The notes under the pieces are model-generated. The model was not told where the DNA came from, did not search any database, and worked only from the letters and a program-made list of their open reading frames with translations. Both the position numbers and the translations under genes were made by a program. A stretch of 52,375 nucleotides of DNA, taken from Clostridia bacterium (lineage in GTDB: Bacteria > Bacillota > Clostridia > Oscillospirales > Acutalibacteraceae). Location: assembly GCA_024404095.1 (NCBI GenBank), contig JAKSQO010000018.1, positions 1 to 52,375 on the forward strand, given 5' to 3'. How positions within the stretch are numbered: position 1 is the stretch's first letter; every line of letters begins with the position of its first letter. This document shows positions 41,372-50,050 of the stretch, piece after piece.

Positions 41372-41614
41372 GTATATGGTTCTGAGTTTACTCGGAATGA
41401 TGGAGGTTGCGGTACTTTACAAGTAGCTCTTATTCAATGCGAAGGCACGCAAAGAGTGAAAAGATTGACCGCCGAAGCTTTGGGGATCCGCCTTGTGAAC
41501 CATTGCTGGGTCGTTGCAGAATATGTAACGGACTGTCACAGTATGTGGAGTGCTATCATGGTTAAGTTAATTCTGGCATGGTTTGTATTTCGGTACTGAA
41601 CCATGTCTTTTTTC
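41372..41614 (+). ncRNA. Lysine riboswitch (L box) with terminator
   Basis: Core features: GATGGAGGTTGCGGTAC, AAGTAG, GACCGCCGAAGC, GCTGGG, GGACTGTCACAGT and GGAGTGCTATC. A terminator CATGGTT / AACCATG followed by TCTTTTTT ends at 41614. A second CATGGTT at 41557-41563, touching the aptamer's last stem, can pair with the same AACCATG arm, giving the switch. Expected to shut off the transporter when lysine is abundant. Confidence 0.92.
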
Positions 41615-41648
41615 TTTACCATAATACTTTTTTCAGGAGGTCTTGACG

Positions 41649-43337
41649 ATGAGTAAGACTAAAAAAATCATTTTTGCCATCGCCTGCGTTGCAATTATAG
41701 CTATACTTGCAACAGCATTCTTTACAGGCGGTTCATTAAAAACAGTACCGTGCCTTGACTGCGACGGTGCAGGTACAGTTCTCAGCGACGACGGAATTGC
41801 AGTTGTATGTGAAGCCTGCGAAGGCTCAGGTCAGGTTCGAGCTTCTTTCTGGGCACTTGTTCCCCCGCTGATTGCTATTGGTCTTGCCCTTATCACAAAG
41901 GAAGTGTACAGCTCACTTTTTGTGGGCATTGCAGCAGGTGCTCTGCTCGGTGCAAACTTCAAATTCACAGGTACAATGGACAACATAACTCTTGACGGAC
42001 TTACCTCTGCTGTTTCCGACAACGCAGGTATCTTCATTTTCATTGTTATTCTCGGAATTATTGTTGCCCTCGTCAACAAGGCAGGCGGTTCAGCCGCTTT
42101 CGGTAATTGGGCACAACATAATATCAAATCACGCTCAGGGGCAATGCTTGCTACCTTTGCTCTCGGTGTTCTCATATTCATTGATGACTATTTCAACTGC
42201 CTTACCGTCGGTTCAGTTATGCGTCCCGTTACCGACGGCCACAATGTTTCAAGAGCCAAGCTCTCCTACCTCATTGATGCAACAGCCGCTCCTATTTGTA
42301 TGATTGCTCCCATTTCTTCATGGGCAGCCGCTGTTTCCTCATATGCTAATGAGGGAGAAGGTCTTTCACTTTTCATCAAGGCAATCCCCTACAACTTTTA
42401 CTCACTTCTTACACTTGTTTTCATAGTCGCAATCACACTTATGAAGTTCGATTACGGCTCAATGAGAATTCACGAAATTAACGCAAAGCAGAAGGGTGAC
42501 CTCTTCACAAGCGGCGAAAAGGTTGCCGAAAACGAGGAGAGCCATTCTTCAAACGGCAAGGTTATCGACCTTATTCTTCCCATCATTGTTCTTATCGCCT
42601 GCTGTGCATTCGCTCTTGTTTACGTCGGCGGCATCTTCGACGGTGCAAGCGTTACACAGGCATTTTCAGACACAGACGCTTTTGTAGGTCTTCCCTGGGG
42701 CAGCATTATTGCTCTTATTTTTACAATCGCATTCCTCTGTCTCAGAAAGGTTATCACCATCAAAGAGGCTATGGATGCAATTCCTAAGGGCTTTGCAATG
42801 GTTCCGGCAATCCTTATTCTTACATTCGCAACCGCACTTAAGAACATGACAGGCATTCTCGGTTCAAAACCCTTTGTTGCAGATGCAATGTCACACGTTG
42901 CAGGCAACTTCCAGATGTTCCTGCCCGCAATCATCTTCCTTGTAGCCTGCTTCATCTCATTCGCAACAGGTACATCATGGGGCACATTCGGTATCCTCAT
43001 CCCCATTGTTATGACAATCTTCAAGGCAGGCGATCCGCTTCAGATAATCAGTATGTCAGCTTGCCTTGCAGGTTCAGTTTGCGGCGACCATTGCTCACCG
43101 ATTTCCGATACAACCATCATGTCATCGGCAGGCGGTCAGTGCAACCACCTCAACCACGTTTCAACTCAGATTCCCTATGCGGTTTCCGTTGCGGCAATCT
43201 CATTTGTAATGTACCTTATTTCAGGCTTCGTTCAGAATGTAGCTGTTGTTCTTCCTCTCGGTGTAGTTCTTACAGTTGTATTCCTCTTCGTTATGAAGAT
43301 GACTGTCTCAAAGAAGTACGGCAAGGATAACATCTGA
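41649..43337 (+). CDS. lysW: NhaC-family transporter, probable lysine importer, with DnaJ-type zinc motif
   Basis: 562 residues, about eleven to twelve membrane segments. NhaC-type motifs include TGTSWGTFGILIPI and CGDHCSPISDTTIMSSAGGQCNHLNHVSTQ. Lysine-riboswitch-controlled NhaC homologues in Firmicutes are assigned as lysine transporters (LysW/YvsH), so that is the inferred substrate. Unusual: between membrane segments 1 and 2 (about residues 34-65) there are two CxxCxGxG repeats (CLDCDGAG and CEACEGSG), as in the DnaJ zinc centre. Start ATG 41649 has AGGAGGT; a TTG at 41643 is too close. Confidence 0.85.
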   Translation: MSKTKKIIFAIACVAIIAILATAFFTGGSLKTVPCLDCDGAGTVLSDDGIAVVCEACEGSGQVRASFWALVPPLIAIGLALITKEVYSSLFVGIAAGALLGANFKFTGTMDNITLDGLTSAVSDNAGIFIFIVILGIIVALVNKAGGSAAFGNWAQHNIKSRSGAMLATFALGVLIFIDDYFNCLTVGSVMRPVTDGHNVSRAKLSYLIDATAAPICMIAPISSWAAAVSSYANEGEGLSLFIKAIPYNFYSLLTLVFIVAITLMKFDYGSMRIHEINAKQKGDLFTSGEKVAENEESHSSNGKVIDLILPIIVLIACCAFALVYVGGIFDGASVTQAFSDTDAFVGLPWGSIIALIFTIAFLCLRKVITIKEAMDAIPKGFAMVPAILILTFATALKNMTGILGSKPFVADAMSHVAGNFQMFLPAIIFLVACFISFATGTSWGTFGILIPIVMTIFKAGDPLQIISMSACLAGSVCGDHCSPISDTTIMSSAGGQCNHLNHVSTQIPYAVSVAAISFVMYLISGFVQNVAVVLPLGVVLTVVFLFVMKMTVSKKYGKDNI

Positions 43338-43350
43338 AAACACATAAGTT

Positions 43351-43379
43351 AAGGCTGTCGGTTTTCCGACAGCCTTTTT
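43351..43379 (+). terminator. Terminator after lysW
   Basis: AAGGCTGTCGG pairs with CCGACAGCCTT around TTTT, then TTTTA. Confidence 0.9.
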
Positions 43380-43385
43380 ATATGC

Positions 43386-43418
43386 AAAAATTCCGTGGAT
43401 GACAGAATCCACGGAATT
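43386..43418 (-). terminator. Terminator of metK
   Basis: AATTCCGTGGAT pairs with ATCCACGGAATT around five bases; TTTGC follows on minus. Confidence 0.85.
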
Positions 43419-43428
43419 ATGTTTTATC

Positions 43429-44610
43429 TTATTTTACAAGAGCCTTAAGCTCATCAACCTTGTCGGTCTTTTCCCACGGAAGGTCAACGTCAACTCTTCC
43501 CATATGACCGTAAGCAGCTGTCTGCTGATAGATAGGTCTGCGGAGGTTGAGGTTGTCAATGATTGCGGCAGGTCTTAAGTCAAATACCTTCTTAACTGCC
43601 TCTGCAAGCTCGGCATCACTTGCCTTGCCTGTGCCGAATGTGTCAACCATAACCGAAACAGGATGTGCAACACCGATTGCGTACGCAAGCTGAATTTCGC
43701 ACTTCTTTGCCAGCTCGGCGGCAACAATGTTCTTTGCGATGTAACGGCACATATATGCTGCTGAACGGTCAACCTTTGTCGGGTCCTTACCGCTGAATGC
43801 ACCGCCGCCGTGACGTGAATATCCGCCGTATGTATCAACAATAATCTTTCTGCCTGTAAGACCCGAGTCACCCTGAGGACCGCCTGTTACGAAACGTCCT
43901 GTGGGATTGACATAAATCTTTGTATTCTCGTCAATAAGGTCTGCGTTGATTGTCGGCTTGATAACGTTTGCAATGATATCCTCACGGATTTTATCAAGCT
44001 CAACGTCAGCGCTGTGCTGAGAAGAAATAACGATTGCATCAATTCTTACAACCTTGTCGTCATCATACTCAACAGTAACCTGAGTTTTGCCGTCTGCACG
44101 GAGATAGCCGAGATTGCCGTTCTCGCGCTCCTCGGTAAGCTTGAGCGCAAGCTTGTGAGCAAGTGAAATCGGCATGGGCATAAGCTCGGGTGTTTCGTCA
44201 CACGCAAAACCGAACATCATACCCTGGTCGCCTGCGCCGTTGAGGTTATATTTATCCTCGTCGCCGCCCTTAAGCTCGAATGAAGCGTCAACGCCCATTG
44301 CGATGTCTGATGACTGCTTGTCGATTGAAGTAATAATTGCACAGGTGTTGCCGTCAAAGCCCTTTTCTGCGCTGTCGTAACCGATGTCACAGATAACTTT
44401 TCTTGCGATTGAGGGAATGTCAATCTGAGCTGATGTTGATATCTCGCCCATAATGAGAACCATACCTGTTGTGCAGCAGGTTTCGCAGGCTACTCTGCCC
44501 TGCGGATCCTGAGCCATTATAGCGTCAAGAACTGCGTCTGAAATTTGGTCACAGATTTTATCGGGATGACCCTTTGTTACTGATTCAGATGAAAAAAGAT
44601 GTTTTGCCAT
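43429..44610 (-). CDS. metK: S-adenosylmethionine synthetase
   Basis: 393 residues, full length. Signatures [17 protein letters not shown], the P-loop-like [12 protein letters not shown] and [19 protein letters not shown]. Makes SAM from methionine and ATP; homotetramer. Preceded by a SAM-I riboswitch, so its product represses it. Ends in a terminator shared with no other gene. Confidence 0.98.
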   Translation of the reverse strand: MAKHLFSSESVTKGHPDKICDQISDAVLDAIMAQDPQGRVACETCCTTGMVLIMGEISTSAQIDIPSIARKVICDIGYDSAEKGFDGNTCAIITSIDKQSSDIAMGVDASFELKGGDEDKYNLNGAGDQGMMFGFACDETPELMPMPISLAHKLALKLTEERENGNLGYLRADGKTQVTVEYDDDKVVRIDAIVISSQHSADVELDKIREDIIANVIKPTINADLIDENTKIYVNPTGRFVTGGPQGDSGLTGRKIIVDTYGGYSRHGGGAFSGKDPTKVDRSAAYMCRYIAKNIVAAELAKKCEIQLAYAIGVAHPVSVMVDTFGTGKASDAELAEAVKKVFDLRPAAIIDNLNLRRPIYQQTAAYGHMGRVDVDLPWEKTDKVDELKALVK

Positions 44611-44633
44611 TTAGAATTCCTCCATTCTCTTAA

Positions 44634-44764
44634 AACAAAAACGCCCTCGGCGCACCGAGAGCATAAAAGCCTTATCTTTCGGTTTCACCGCAGGATTTAG
44701 CACCTTGCTTACGCAGGTTGCCGAGCTTCACAGGGCCTGTTCCCTCAGCTGCTCTTAATAAGGA
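44634..44764 (-). ncRNA. SAM-I riboswitch (S box) with terminator
   Basis: Minus RNA: CTTATTAAGAGCAGCTGAGGGA, GGCCCTGTGAAGCTCGGCAACC, GGTGCTAAATCC and GAAAGATAAG define the aptamer (about 44671-44764). The terminator GCtCTCGG / CCGAGgGC then GTTTTTG follows at 44662-44634. Confidence 0.96.
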
Positions 44765-44800
44765 CGTTCCGTAAAGAACTATTTGATTTTTAACAGAGAG

Positions 44801-44829
44801 ATTATATACCATAACCCTCTTTAAGTCAA
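44801..44829 (-). promoter_or_regulatory. Promoter of the metK transcript
   Basis: Minus strand TTGACT, 17-base spacer, TATAAT. Confidence 0.88.
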
Positions 44830-44846
44830 GTGTTTTTTCTGATTTG

Positions 44847-45794
44847 TCAGAAATCTATCTCATAGCGATATCCGTCGATAAAGCTGTCAGTTATAAAGTT
44901 GCGTGCTTTAAGTATGATTTTATCGGAGTAAACCTCCATTGTCAAGCCCATGCCGCCCTTGTCGGTAACCTCATTTACCGTTTCATCGTTATATTCAAGA
45001 CTTGGCAGATTTATATAATAAATATTGTTCTCGCTGTCAAAGTTTTCGGGTGCAAATGTATGGCAATGTCCGCTGAAGAAAAGAATCGGCTTATCATAAT
45101 CAGAGTGACTCTGAAGAATTTCATCAACAGCCGCAGGAAGAAGTGAAGAAGTCATTCCGTTTCTGCCTGCAATCTGTCTGTGGCAAAGTACAAAAATCGG
45201 GAGTCCGCTCTTTTCAGCCGCAGTAAGCTGCTCGTCAAACCATTCAAGCTGTTCATCCGAATACAGCGGAAGCTCCTCGTGCAGATCGAGCTTCTCCGTT
45301 CCGAGACAGATGAAATAATATCCGTCAATCACAGTTGAATAATAAACCTTATCGCTCTTTATGCCCTTACTCCTGATATACTTAAGGAAAAGCCTTGCCG
45401 CCTCATCATAATCCGGGTCTGCGCTTTCGTGCCACGAATCGTGATTGCCGATACACGCAACCGTATACTTTGCTCTGATATACTTCTTTTCAAGTCTCTT
45501 CTGAGTGCGGTAATCCTGACGAACACCGCTGTTGGTGATGTCACCGATATTAAGCAGAACATCAATTCTTTCACTGCTCTCGTTTATGCCTGCATATGCG
45601 TTGCGAAGAATGTCTGACCTGTCACGGAAAAGATTTCTGTCAGCGTGAGTGTCGGAAACAACAGCACAGTTGAGAATTATTCCGTCCTCTTCAGGACCGT
45701 ATGATGTAACCGCACCGAGAAAATTCGGTACAAGCGAAAGACAGGTTTCTATTGTAAGAATAATTGAAAGAAGATATTCCAAAACTGCGTTCAT
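44847..45794 (-). CDS. Calcineurin-like metallophosphoesterase, membrane-anchored
   Basis: 315 residues. A hydrophobic N terminus (AVLEYLLSIILTIETCLSLV) suggests a signal or anchor. The metal-site motifs are VVSDTHAD, NIGDITNSG, IGNHDSWH, LCHRQ and SGHCHTFA. Acts as a phosphoesterase of unknown substrate, probably outside the membrane. The CHRQ motif replaces the more common HxxP but keeps the histidine. It ends 18 bases before the metK promoter and I see no terminator between. Confidence 0.88.
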   Translation of the reverse strand: MNAVLEYLLSIILTIETCLSLVPNFLGAVTSYGPEEDGIILNCAVVSDTHADRNLFRDRSDILRNAYAGINESSERIDVLLNIGDITNSGVRQDYRTQKRLEKKYIRAKYTVACIGNHDSWHESADPDYDEAARLFLKYIRSKGIKSDKVYYSTVIDGYYFICLGTEKLDLHEELPLYSDEQLEWFDEQLTAAEKSGLPIFVLCHRQIAGRNGMTSSLLPAAVDEILQSHSDYDKPILFFSGHCHTFAPENFDSENNIYYINLPSLEYNDETVNEVTDKGGMGLTMEVYSDKIILKARNFITDSFIDGYRYEIDF

Positions 45795-45861
45795 AACAGC
45801 ATCTCCCTTTGCAGAAATTTCCTTTGAATTGTAGCACAGAGATTATGAAATTGCAACAGAA

Positions 45862-45893
45862 ATATAAAGAAAAGGGCATCCCAAAGGACGCCC
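45862..45893 (-). terminator. Terminator of the Gfo/Idh-isomerase minus operon
   Basis: Minus RNA GGGCGTCC pairs with GGATGCCC (one G-U) around TTTG, then TTTTCTTT. The G-U pair shows it is built for the minus strand. Confidence 0.8.
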
Positions 45894-45910
45894 CTAACGA
45901 TAAAATATAT

Positions 45911-47062
45911 TTAGATTTCGGGAATAACAACCTCAACCTCTCTGCCGAGTTCAGCAGACTTAACAATGTGGTCGATGATTGCCTGATTGTAGAGAATCTC
46001 GCTTGTGGGGATAGGAGCCTTGCCGCCCTCTGCGATAGCATCGAGGAAAGCACGGCACTTCTTGTAGAACAGACCCTTGCCCTTGTTCTCGATAAGCGGA
46101 ATAACAGTCGCAACCTGCTCACCTGCAACATCGTGATAGATTGTCATCGGGCCTGACATTGAGCCGTTCCAGCAATCTGTTGAAGGAATACGGAGTGCGC
46201 CTTCCTTGCCGAAGATGATTGTGTCACCGGGTGTGTCGGGATGCATAGCCCATGAAATACGGAAATCAAGAACGATACCGCCCTCAAGACGTACAAATGC
46301 AGCTGCAAAGTCCTCAACGTTGAAGCGTGCTGCGTCTGCGGGGTTATTGTACTTCGGATTTGTGCCGAAGAAAGCTGATGTATAGCCTGTAACTGTAAGA
46401 GGCTTCGGATAACCGATAGCATTAAGTACAACGTCAAGTGAGTAGCAACCGATATCGCCCATTGCGCCGATACCTGCTGTCTTCTTCTCGATGAATGTGC
46501 TGTTGGGAATACCGCGACGGCGGCCGCCGCCTGTCTGGATGTAATAGATTTCGCCAAGCTCGCCTGACTGAACAATCTTCTTAACCATCTTCATGTTCTC
46601 GTCGCCACGGGGCTGGAAACCGATTGAAATAATCTTTCCGCTTGCCTTCTCAGCTCTCATGATTTCAACAGCTTCTTCTGTTGTAACGCACATCGGCTTT
46701 TCGAGAAGAACGTTAACCCCCTTGTTAAGTGCATAGATAGCGCACTCTGCGTGTGTCATGTTGTAAGTACAGATGCTTACGCCGTCAAGCTCCTCATTAT
46801 CAAGAAGCTCCTTGTGGCTCGGATAGAAGCGGACATTGTCAAGCTTGCCGTCTTTGTTGTATCTTGCGGCAAACTTCTCAGCCTTACCGGGGATAAGGTC
46901 AGCCATTGCAACGATATCAACGTCATCCATCTGAAGATAGCTCTCAACGTGTGATTCTGCAATCCAGCCTGTACCGATAATACCGATCTTAAAGCGTCTG
47001 CCTGTTTCCTTTTTTTCTTCAGTCACAGTCTGCGTGAACTGGTTTAATACTGCATCAGACAT
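45911..47062 (-). CDS. Gfo/Idh/MocA-family oxidoreductase
   Basis: 383 residues. Rossmann motif GIIGTGWIAESH near residue 28, the family LEKPMCVTTEEA (catalytic Lys) and a C-terminal sheet domain with GIGAMGDIGCYSLDV, where Tyr stands at the position of the usual histidine. NAD(P)-dependent oxidation of a sugar or cyclitol hydroxyl. An N-terminal extension (SDAVLNQFTQTVTEEKKETGR) precedes the fold. AAGGAG precedes the ATG. It follows the isomerase by 15 bases and is its operon partner. Confidence 0.93.
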   Translation of the reverse strand: MSDAVLNQFTQTVTEEKKETGRRFKIGIIGTGWIAESHVESYLQMDDVDIVAMADLIPGKAEKFAARYNKDGKLDNVRFYPSHKELLDNEELDGVSICTYNMTHAECAIYALNKGVNVLLEKPMCVTTEEAVEIMRAEKASGKIISIGFQPRGDENMKMVKKIVQSGELGEIYYIQTGGGRRRGIPNSTFIEKKTAGIGAMGDIGCYSLDVVLNAIGYPKPLTVTGYTSAFFGTNPKYNNPADAARFNVEDFAAAFVRLEGGIVLDFRISWAMHPDTPGDTIIFGKEGALRIPSTDCWNGSMSGPMTIYHDVAGEQVATVIPLIENKGKGLFYKKCRAFLDAIAEGGKAPIPTSEILYNQAIIDHIVKSAELGREVEVVIPEI

Positions 47063-47077
47063 AGTTAAATCTCCTTT

Positions 47078-47908
47078 TTATTTGTTAATTTCTTTTACAT
47101 AGTCAATGCTCATCTGTGCGCACTCAACGGGTGTCTTATCGAGTGCAGGCTGATCCTGCTCAACAACAACCCATGATGTGCCCGCCTTCTTGCAGGCTTC
47201 GAGAATTTCGGGGAAATTCTGAACACCGTAGCCGCAGGGACGGAAGCCGAATGCCTCTTCCTCCTCTGCATCCTGTGCACCGTCATCAATACCGATGAGC
47301 TGATACATCTTGGCAGGCTTGCCCTTGCCGCTCATGTAGAAGTCCTTAAGGTGAACAACAGGTGCTCTGCCTGAATACTTCTCAACATACTTTGCAGGCT
47401 CTTCGCCGCCGACATTAACCCAGCAGGTATCAAGCTCTGTCTGAAGCTCGTCGGGAGTAAGCTTGCTGTAAAGCAGGTCAAGACCGTAAACGCCGTCAAT
47501 CTTTACAAACTCAAAATCATGGTTATGATAGAGGAATGTAATGCCGTACTTCTTGCCGATTTCAGCAAATCTTCTGATGCCCTCAACTGTGTCCTCAAAA
47601 AGCTCAGCACCGGGACGGCGCTCGGGAACAGCATAGGGAATGGCAATATATTTGCATCCGATTTCCGCGTAATCAGCAATAACCTTTTCGGGGTCAGCGT
47701 CAAGCTCGTCATACGGAACATGAGCAGATATCGGCTCAAGACCTACTTCCTTAAGAAGAGCCTTAATGTCAGCCGGATTCTTCTCGAAAAGGCCTGCAAA
47801 CTCAACACCGTCATAGCCCATTTCCTTGACAGCCTTTATTGTGCCTGCAAAGTCCTCCGCCATAGCGTCACGCACGGAGTACAGCTGCAATGCAACAGGA
47901 AAACTCAT
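47078..47908 (-). CDS. Sugar phosphate isomerase/epimerase family protein
   Basis: 276 residues, a TIM barrel of the xylose isomerase-like/AP endonuclease 2 superfamily. Conserved elements: VALQLYSVRDAM, MGYDGVEFAG, ISAHVPYDEL, FLYHNHDFEF (metal-site histidines), ELDTCWVNVGG and PVVHLKDF. Likely isomerises or epimerises a keto-sugar or cyclitol. It pairs with the Gfo/Idh enzyme, an arrangement seen in inositol and 3-keto-sugar pathways. AGGAGG precedes the ATG. It is a paralogue of the gene at 49312. Confidence 0.9.
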   Translation of the reverse strand: MSFPVALQLYSVRDAMAEDFAGTIKAVKEMGYDGVEFAGLFEKNPADIKALLKEVGLEPISAHVPYDELDADPEKVIADYAEIGCKYIAIPYAVPERRPGAELFEDTVEGIRRFAEIGKKYGITFLYHNHDFEFVKIDGVYGLDLLYSKLTPDELQTELDTCWVNVGGEEPAKYVEKYSGRAPVVHLKDFYMSGKGKPAKMYQLIGIDDGAQDAEEEEAFGFRPCGYGVQNFPEILEACKKAGTSWVVVEQDQPALDKTPVECAQMSIDYVKEINK

Positions 47909-47929
47909 AATAAAAACCTCCTAAATCAG

Positions 47930-47987
47930 AGCGGACGTCCTCCGCTCGGCTTTTGTTAATTTTAGCATATAAAAAATATCATTACAA
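47930..47987 (-). promoter_or_regulatory. Promoter (extended -10) and leader hairpin of the isomerase operon
   Basis: Minus strand TTGTAA, 17-base spacer, TAAAAT preceded by TATATGC (47959-47987). GAGCGGA and TCCGCTC form a perfect 7-bp hairpin at 47930-47947 between promoter and ribosome site; it may be an operator or RNA stabiliser. Confidence 0.7.
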
Positions 47988-48040
47988 TATATTTTTAGAA
48001 TAAATTATCAAAAATCTTAAATCAATTTCAGAAAGCAAAA

Positions 48041-48076
48041 CAAAGGAAGCCGATTGCTCGACTTCCTTTGCTTTTT
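48041..48076 (-). terminator. Terminator after the GT14 pseudogene
   Basis: CAAAGGAAG.CGA pairs with TCG.CTTCCTTTG; TTTTGCTTT on minus and CTTTTT on plus. Between it and the pseudogene (48077-48211) there is only AT-rich sequence and a GGAGAG/CTCTCC hairpin. Confidence 0.75.
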
Positions 48077-48211
48077 AATTGAGGGGTTTATTGAGGAGGG
48101 GTATGTACCTCGGAGAGTTGCGGCTCTCTCCTTAGCACGGCTATATAATAACAGCTAAATGTGAATACAGTATGAATTATCTATATTATTTACGTTACTA
48201 ATTTGTGAATA

Positions 48212-49104
48212 TCAATACTTTTCCTCAAGATACTTTACAATTTTACTGTCATGATAAATATCAAACTTTCTTGCAAAAAATCTGTCCGACTTTTCTATAT
48301 CCTCAAGGAAATCCATTGAAAGCGTATTCGGTCCGCCGACACTTCTTTCTGCGCCGCAATTACTCCAGTTTATATATCTAAGATGATTGTTCTCCGAAGC
48401 AGGCTCGTCATTCTGCGCCATTTTAAGAAGTGTAACATAATAGATTTCATCGGAACTGAGCGAATTTTTGAAAAGGCTGTCAAACTCTTTGTCCTTCTTT
48501 AATATATTCAGCATTCTTTTTACGCATTCCTTTGAAGCAGTAAACCAAACAGAGCCTCCGTATAATTCATATTTTTCGGGAATTTTTTTACCTTTAATCA
48601 ATCCTGCACTGTACATTCTTCCGTAAAGACCTCTGAGTAGTCTGCGTAATGAACGTTTACCCGCTTTTTTTCTGAAATATTTAGGCCACTTAAGACAAAT
48701 TCTTCCGAATCCGCCTTTATATCCCCAGCCGCTTAGCGGAAACTTCCCGAAATTACCGTAATAGAACTTTTTATCCGTTTCAAGATAGTCAGCAAAATCA
48801 CTGACAGGCTTTATCACCATATCCACACCGCTATGTATTGAAAACCAATCAAAATTTCCCGAAGAGGCAGCAAACTCGAGCAAATAATTTGTAGCTATTA
48901 CAATAGAGTAATCACCCCACTCAACTGAAAACCGTTCGGGCAGAACTGTGATTCTTTCATTCTTCTCAATGCTGTCAGTAATATCGCCTGCTTTTTGTCA
49001 AGATGAATAAATACATAGCTTCCTTCAAGCTTGAAAAGTTGACGTAAAAAACAGTTTAACTGCGGAATATTATCATGTGCAACAATACGAAATGCTATTT
49101 TCAT
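48212..49104 (-). pseudogene. Frameshifted GT14-type (core-2/I-branching) glycosyltransferase
   Basis: The frame from 49104 reads MKIAFRIVAHDN..LRQLFKLEGSYVFIHLDKK, the GT14 start, then is lost in AAAAAG (48991-48996). One added A gives KKAGDITDSIEKNERI, then RFSVEWGDYSIVIATNYLLEF, which joins the second frame without a break to its end at 48212, including SIHSGVD and SSDEIYY. So one 1-base deletion in a homopolymer separates the parts; total about 297 residues. It would transfer sugar in surface glycan synthesis. Genuine decay, slippage-based switching or an assembly error are all possible. Confidence 0.82.
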
Positions 49105-49241
49105 ACTATTACCTGCAAAAAATTTGTTTATACTGATTAAACTTCAAATATAAGAATAATACAAGTCAGTATTGCAATATTTCAAATTCGTGTACTGCTC
49201 AAAAAAATATAACAAAACGCTTTACTTTTTGCCTTAAAGTG

Positions 49242-49270
49242 TTGAAAAACATTTTTGTTTGTTGTAGAAT
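49242..49270 (+). promoter_or_regulatory. Promoter of the plus-strand isomerase operon
   Basis: TTGAAA, 17-base spacer, TAGAAT. An AAAACGCTTTAC string 20 bases upstream could be a half-conserved LacI-type or cre-like site. Confidence 0.7.
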
Positions 49271-49311
49271 GACAAAAGCAGAATGAATATCTGCTGAACG
49301 GAGGTAATACA

Positions 49312-50034
49312 ATGAAACTTGCAGTACAGCTTTACTCACTCAGACACGACTATGAAACCGGCGAAGAATTCCTTAAGATTCTTGAAAAGGTTAAGGAACT
49401 CGGCTTTGACGGCGTTGAATTTGCCGGATACGCAGGACTTGAGCCTGAGATTATCAAGGCAAAGCTTGACGAACTCGGACTTGTCGCTGTCGGCTGTCAT
49501 ATGGGCATTGAAAACTATACCGCTGAGAATATCGACGCTTCTATCAAGCTCGGCAAGACTCTCGGTATGAAGTATATGGGTGTCGGCGGTGCTCCGCACA
49601 CCACAAAGGAAGAGCTTGATTATCTTGTTGATACATACAAGGCCGCCAACAAGGCAGGCGAAAAGGACGGTATCAAGTTCTATTATCACAACCACACAGA
49701 GGAATTTGAAAACGAGCTTGACGGTATGCTTGTTATGGACTATATCGCTCAGGGTGCATATCTTGAAATAGACACCTACTGGAGCTACTGCGGCGGTGCT
49801 GACAATTACAGCTACATCAAGTCACACGCTGACAAAATTCCTTTCCTTCACATCAAGGACGGTGTTGACCGTCATCCCACAGCTCTCGGCGAGGGCGACA
49901 ATGACCTGCTCAGCGTTTTCAAGGCTGCCAAGGAATCAGGCATCGAATGGCTCATTCTTGAAAATGATGATCCCGTTCCCACAGGTGTTGAGGACATAAC
50001 AAGAAGCATGGCTTATTTCAAGGCTAATCTTTAA
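49312..50034 (+). CDS. Sugar phosphate isomerase/epimerase family protein
   Basis: 240 residues of the same TIM-barrel family as 47078-47908 (VQLYSLRHDYE, LGFDGVEFAGYAG, GCHMGIENY, FYYHNHTEEF, EIDTYWSYCGG, PFLHIKDG). GGAGG precedes the ATG. First gene of a three-gene unit with a second isomerase-like protein and a dehydrogenase. A role in keto-sugar or cyclitol conversion is inferred from these partners. Confidence 0.9.
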   Translation: MKLAVQLYSLRHDYETGEEFLKILEKVKELGFDGVEFAGYAGLEPEIIKAKLDELGLVAVGCHMGIENYTAENIDASIKLGKTLGMKYMGVGGAPHTTKEELDYLVDTYKAANKAGEKDGIKFYYHNHTEEFENELDGMLVMDYIAQGAYLEIDTYWSYCGGADNYSYIKSHADKIPFLHIKDGVDRHPTALGEGDNDLLSVFKAAKESGIEWLILENDDPVPTGVEDITRSMAYFKANL

Positions 50035-50050
50035 TAAAGGAGCGAAACTT

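Noticed and set aside
48098..48133. Ten-codon mini-ORF (MYLGELRLSP) after GAGGAGG
   Set aside because: Good purine tract, but spacing is only a few bases, no gene follows in a leader arrangement, and the stretch is better explained as a hairpin-containing spacer.
49211..49222. Catabolite repression (cre) site before the isomerase operon
   Set aside because: AAAACGCTTTAC matches only part of the cre consensus and I could not extend the symmetry.
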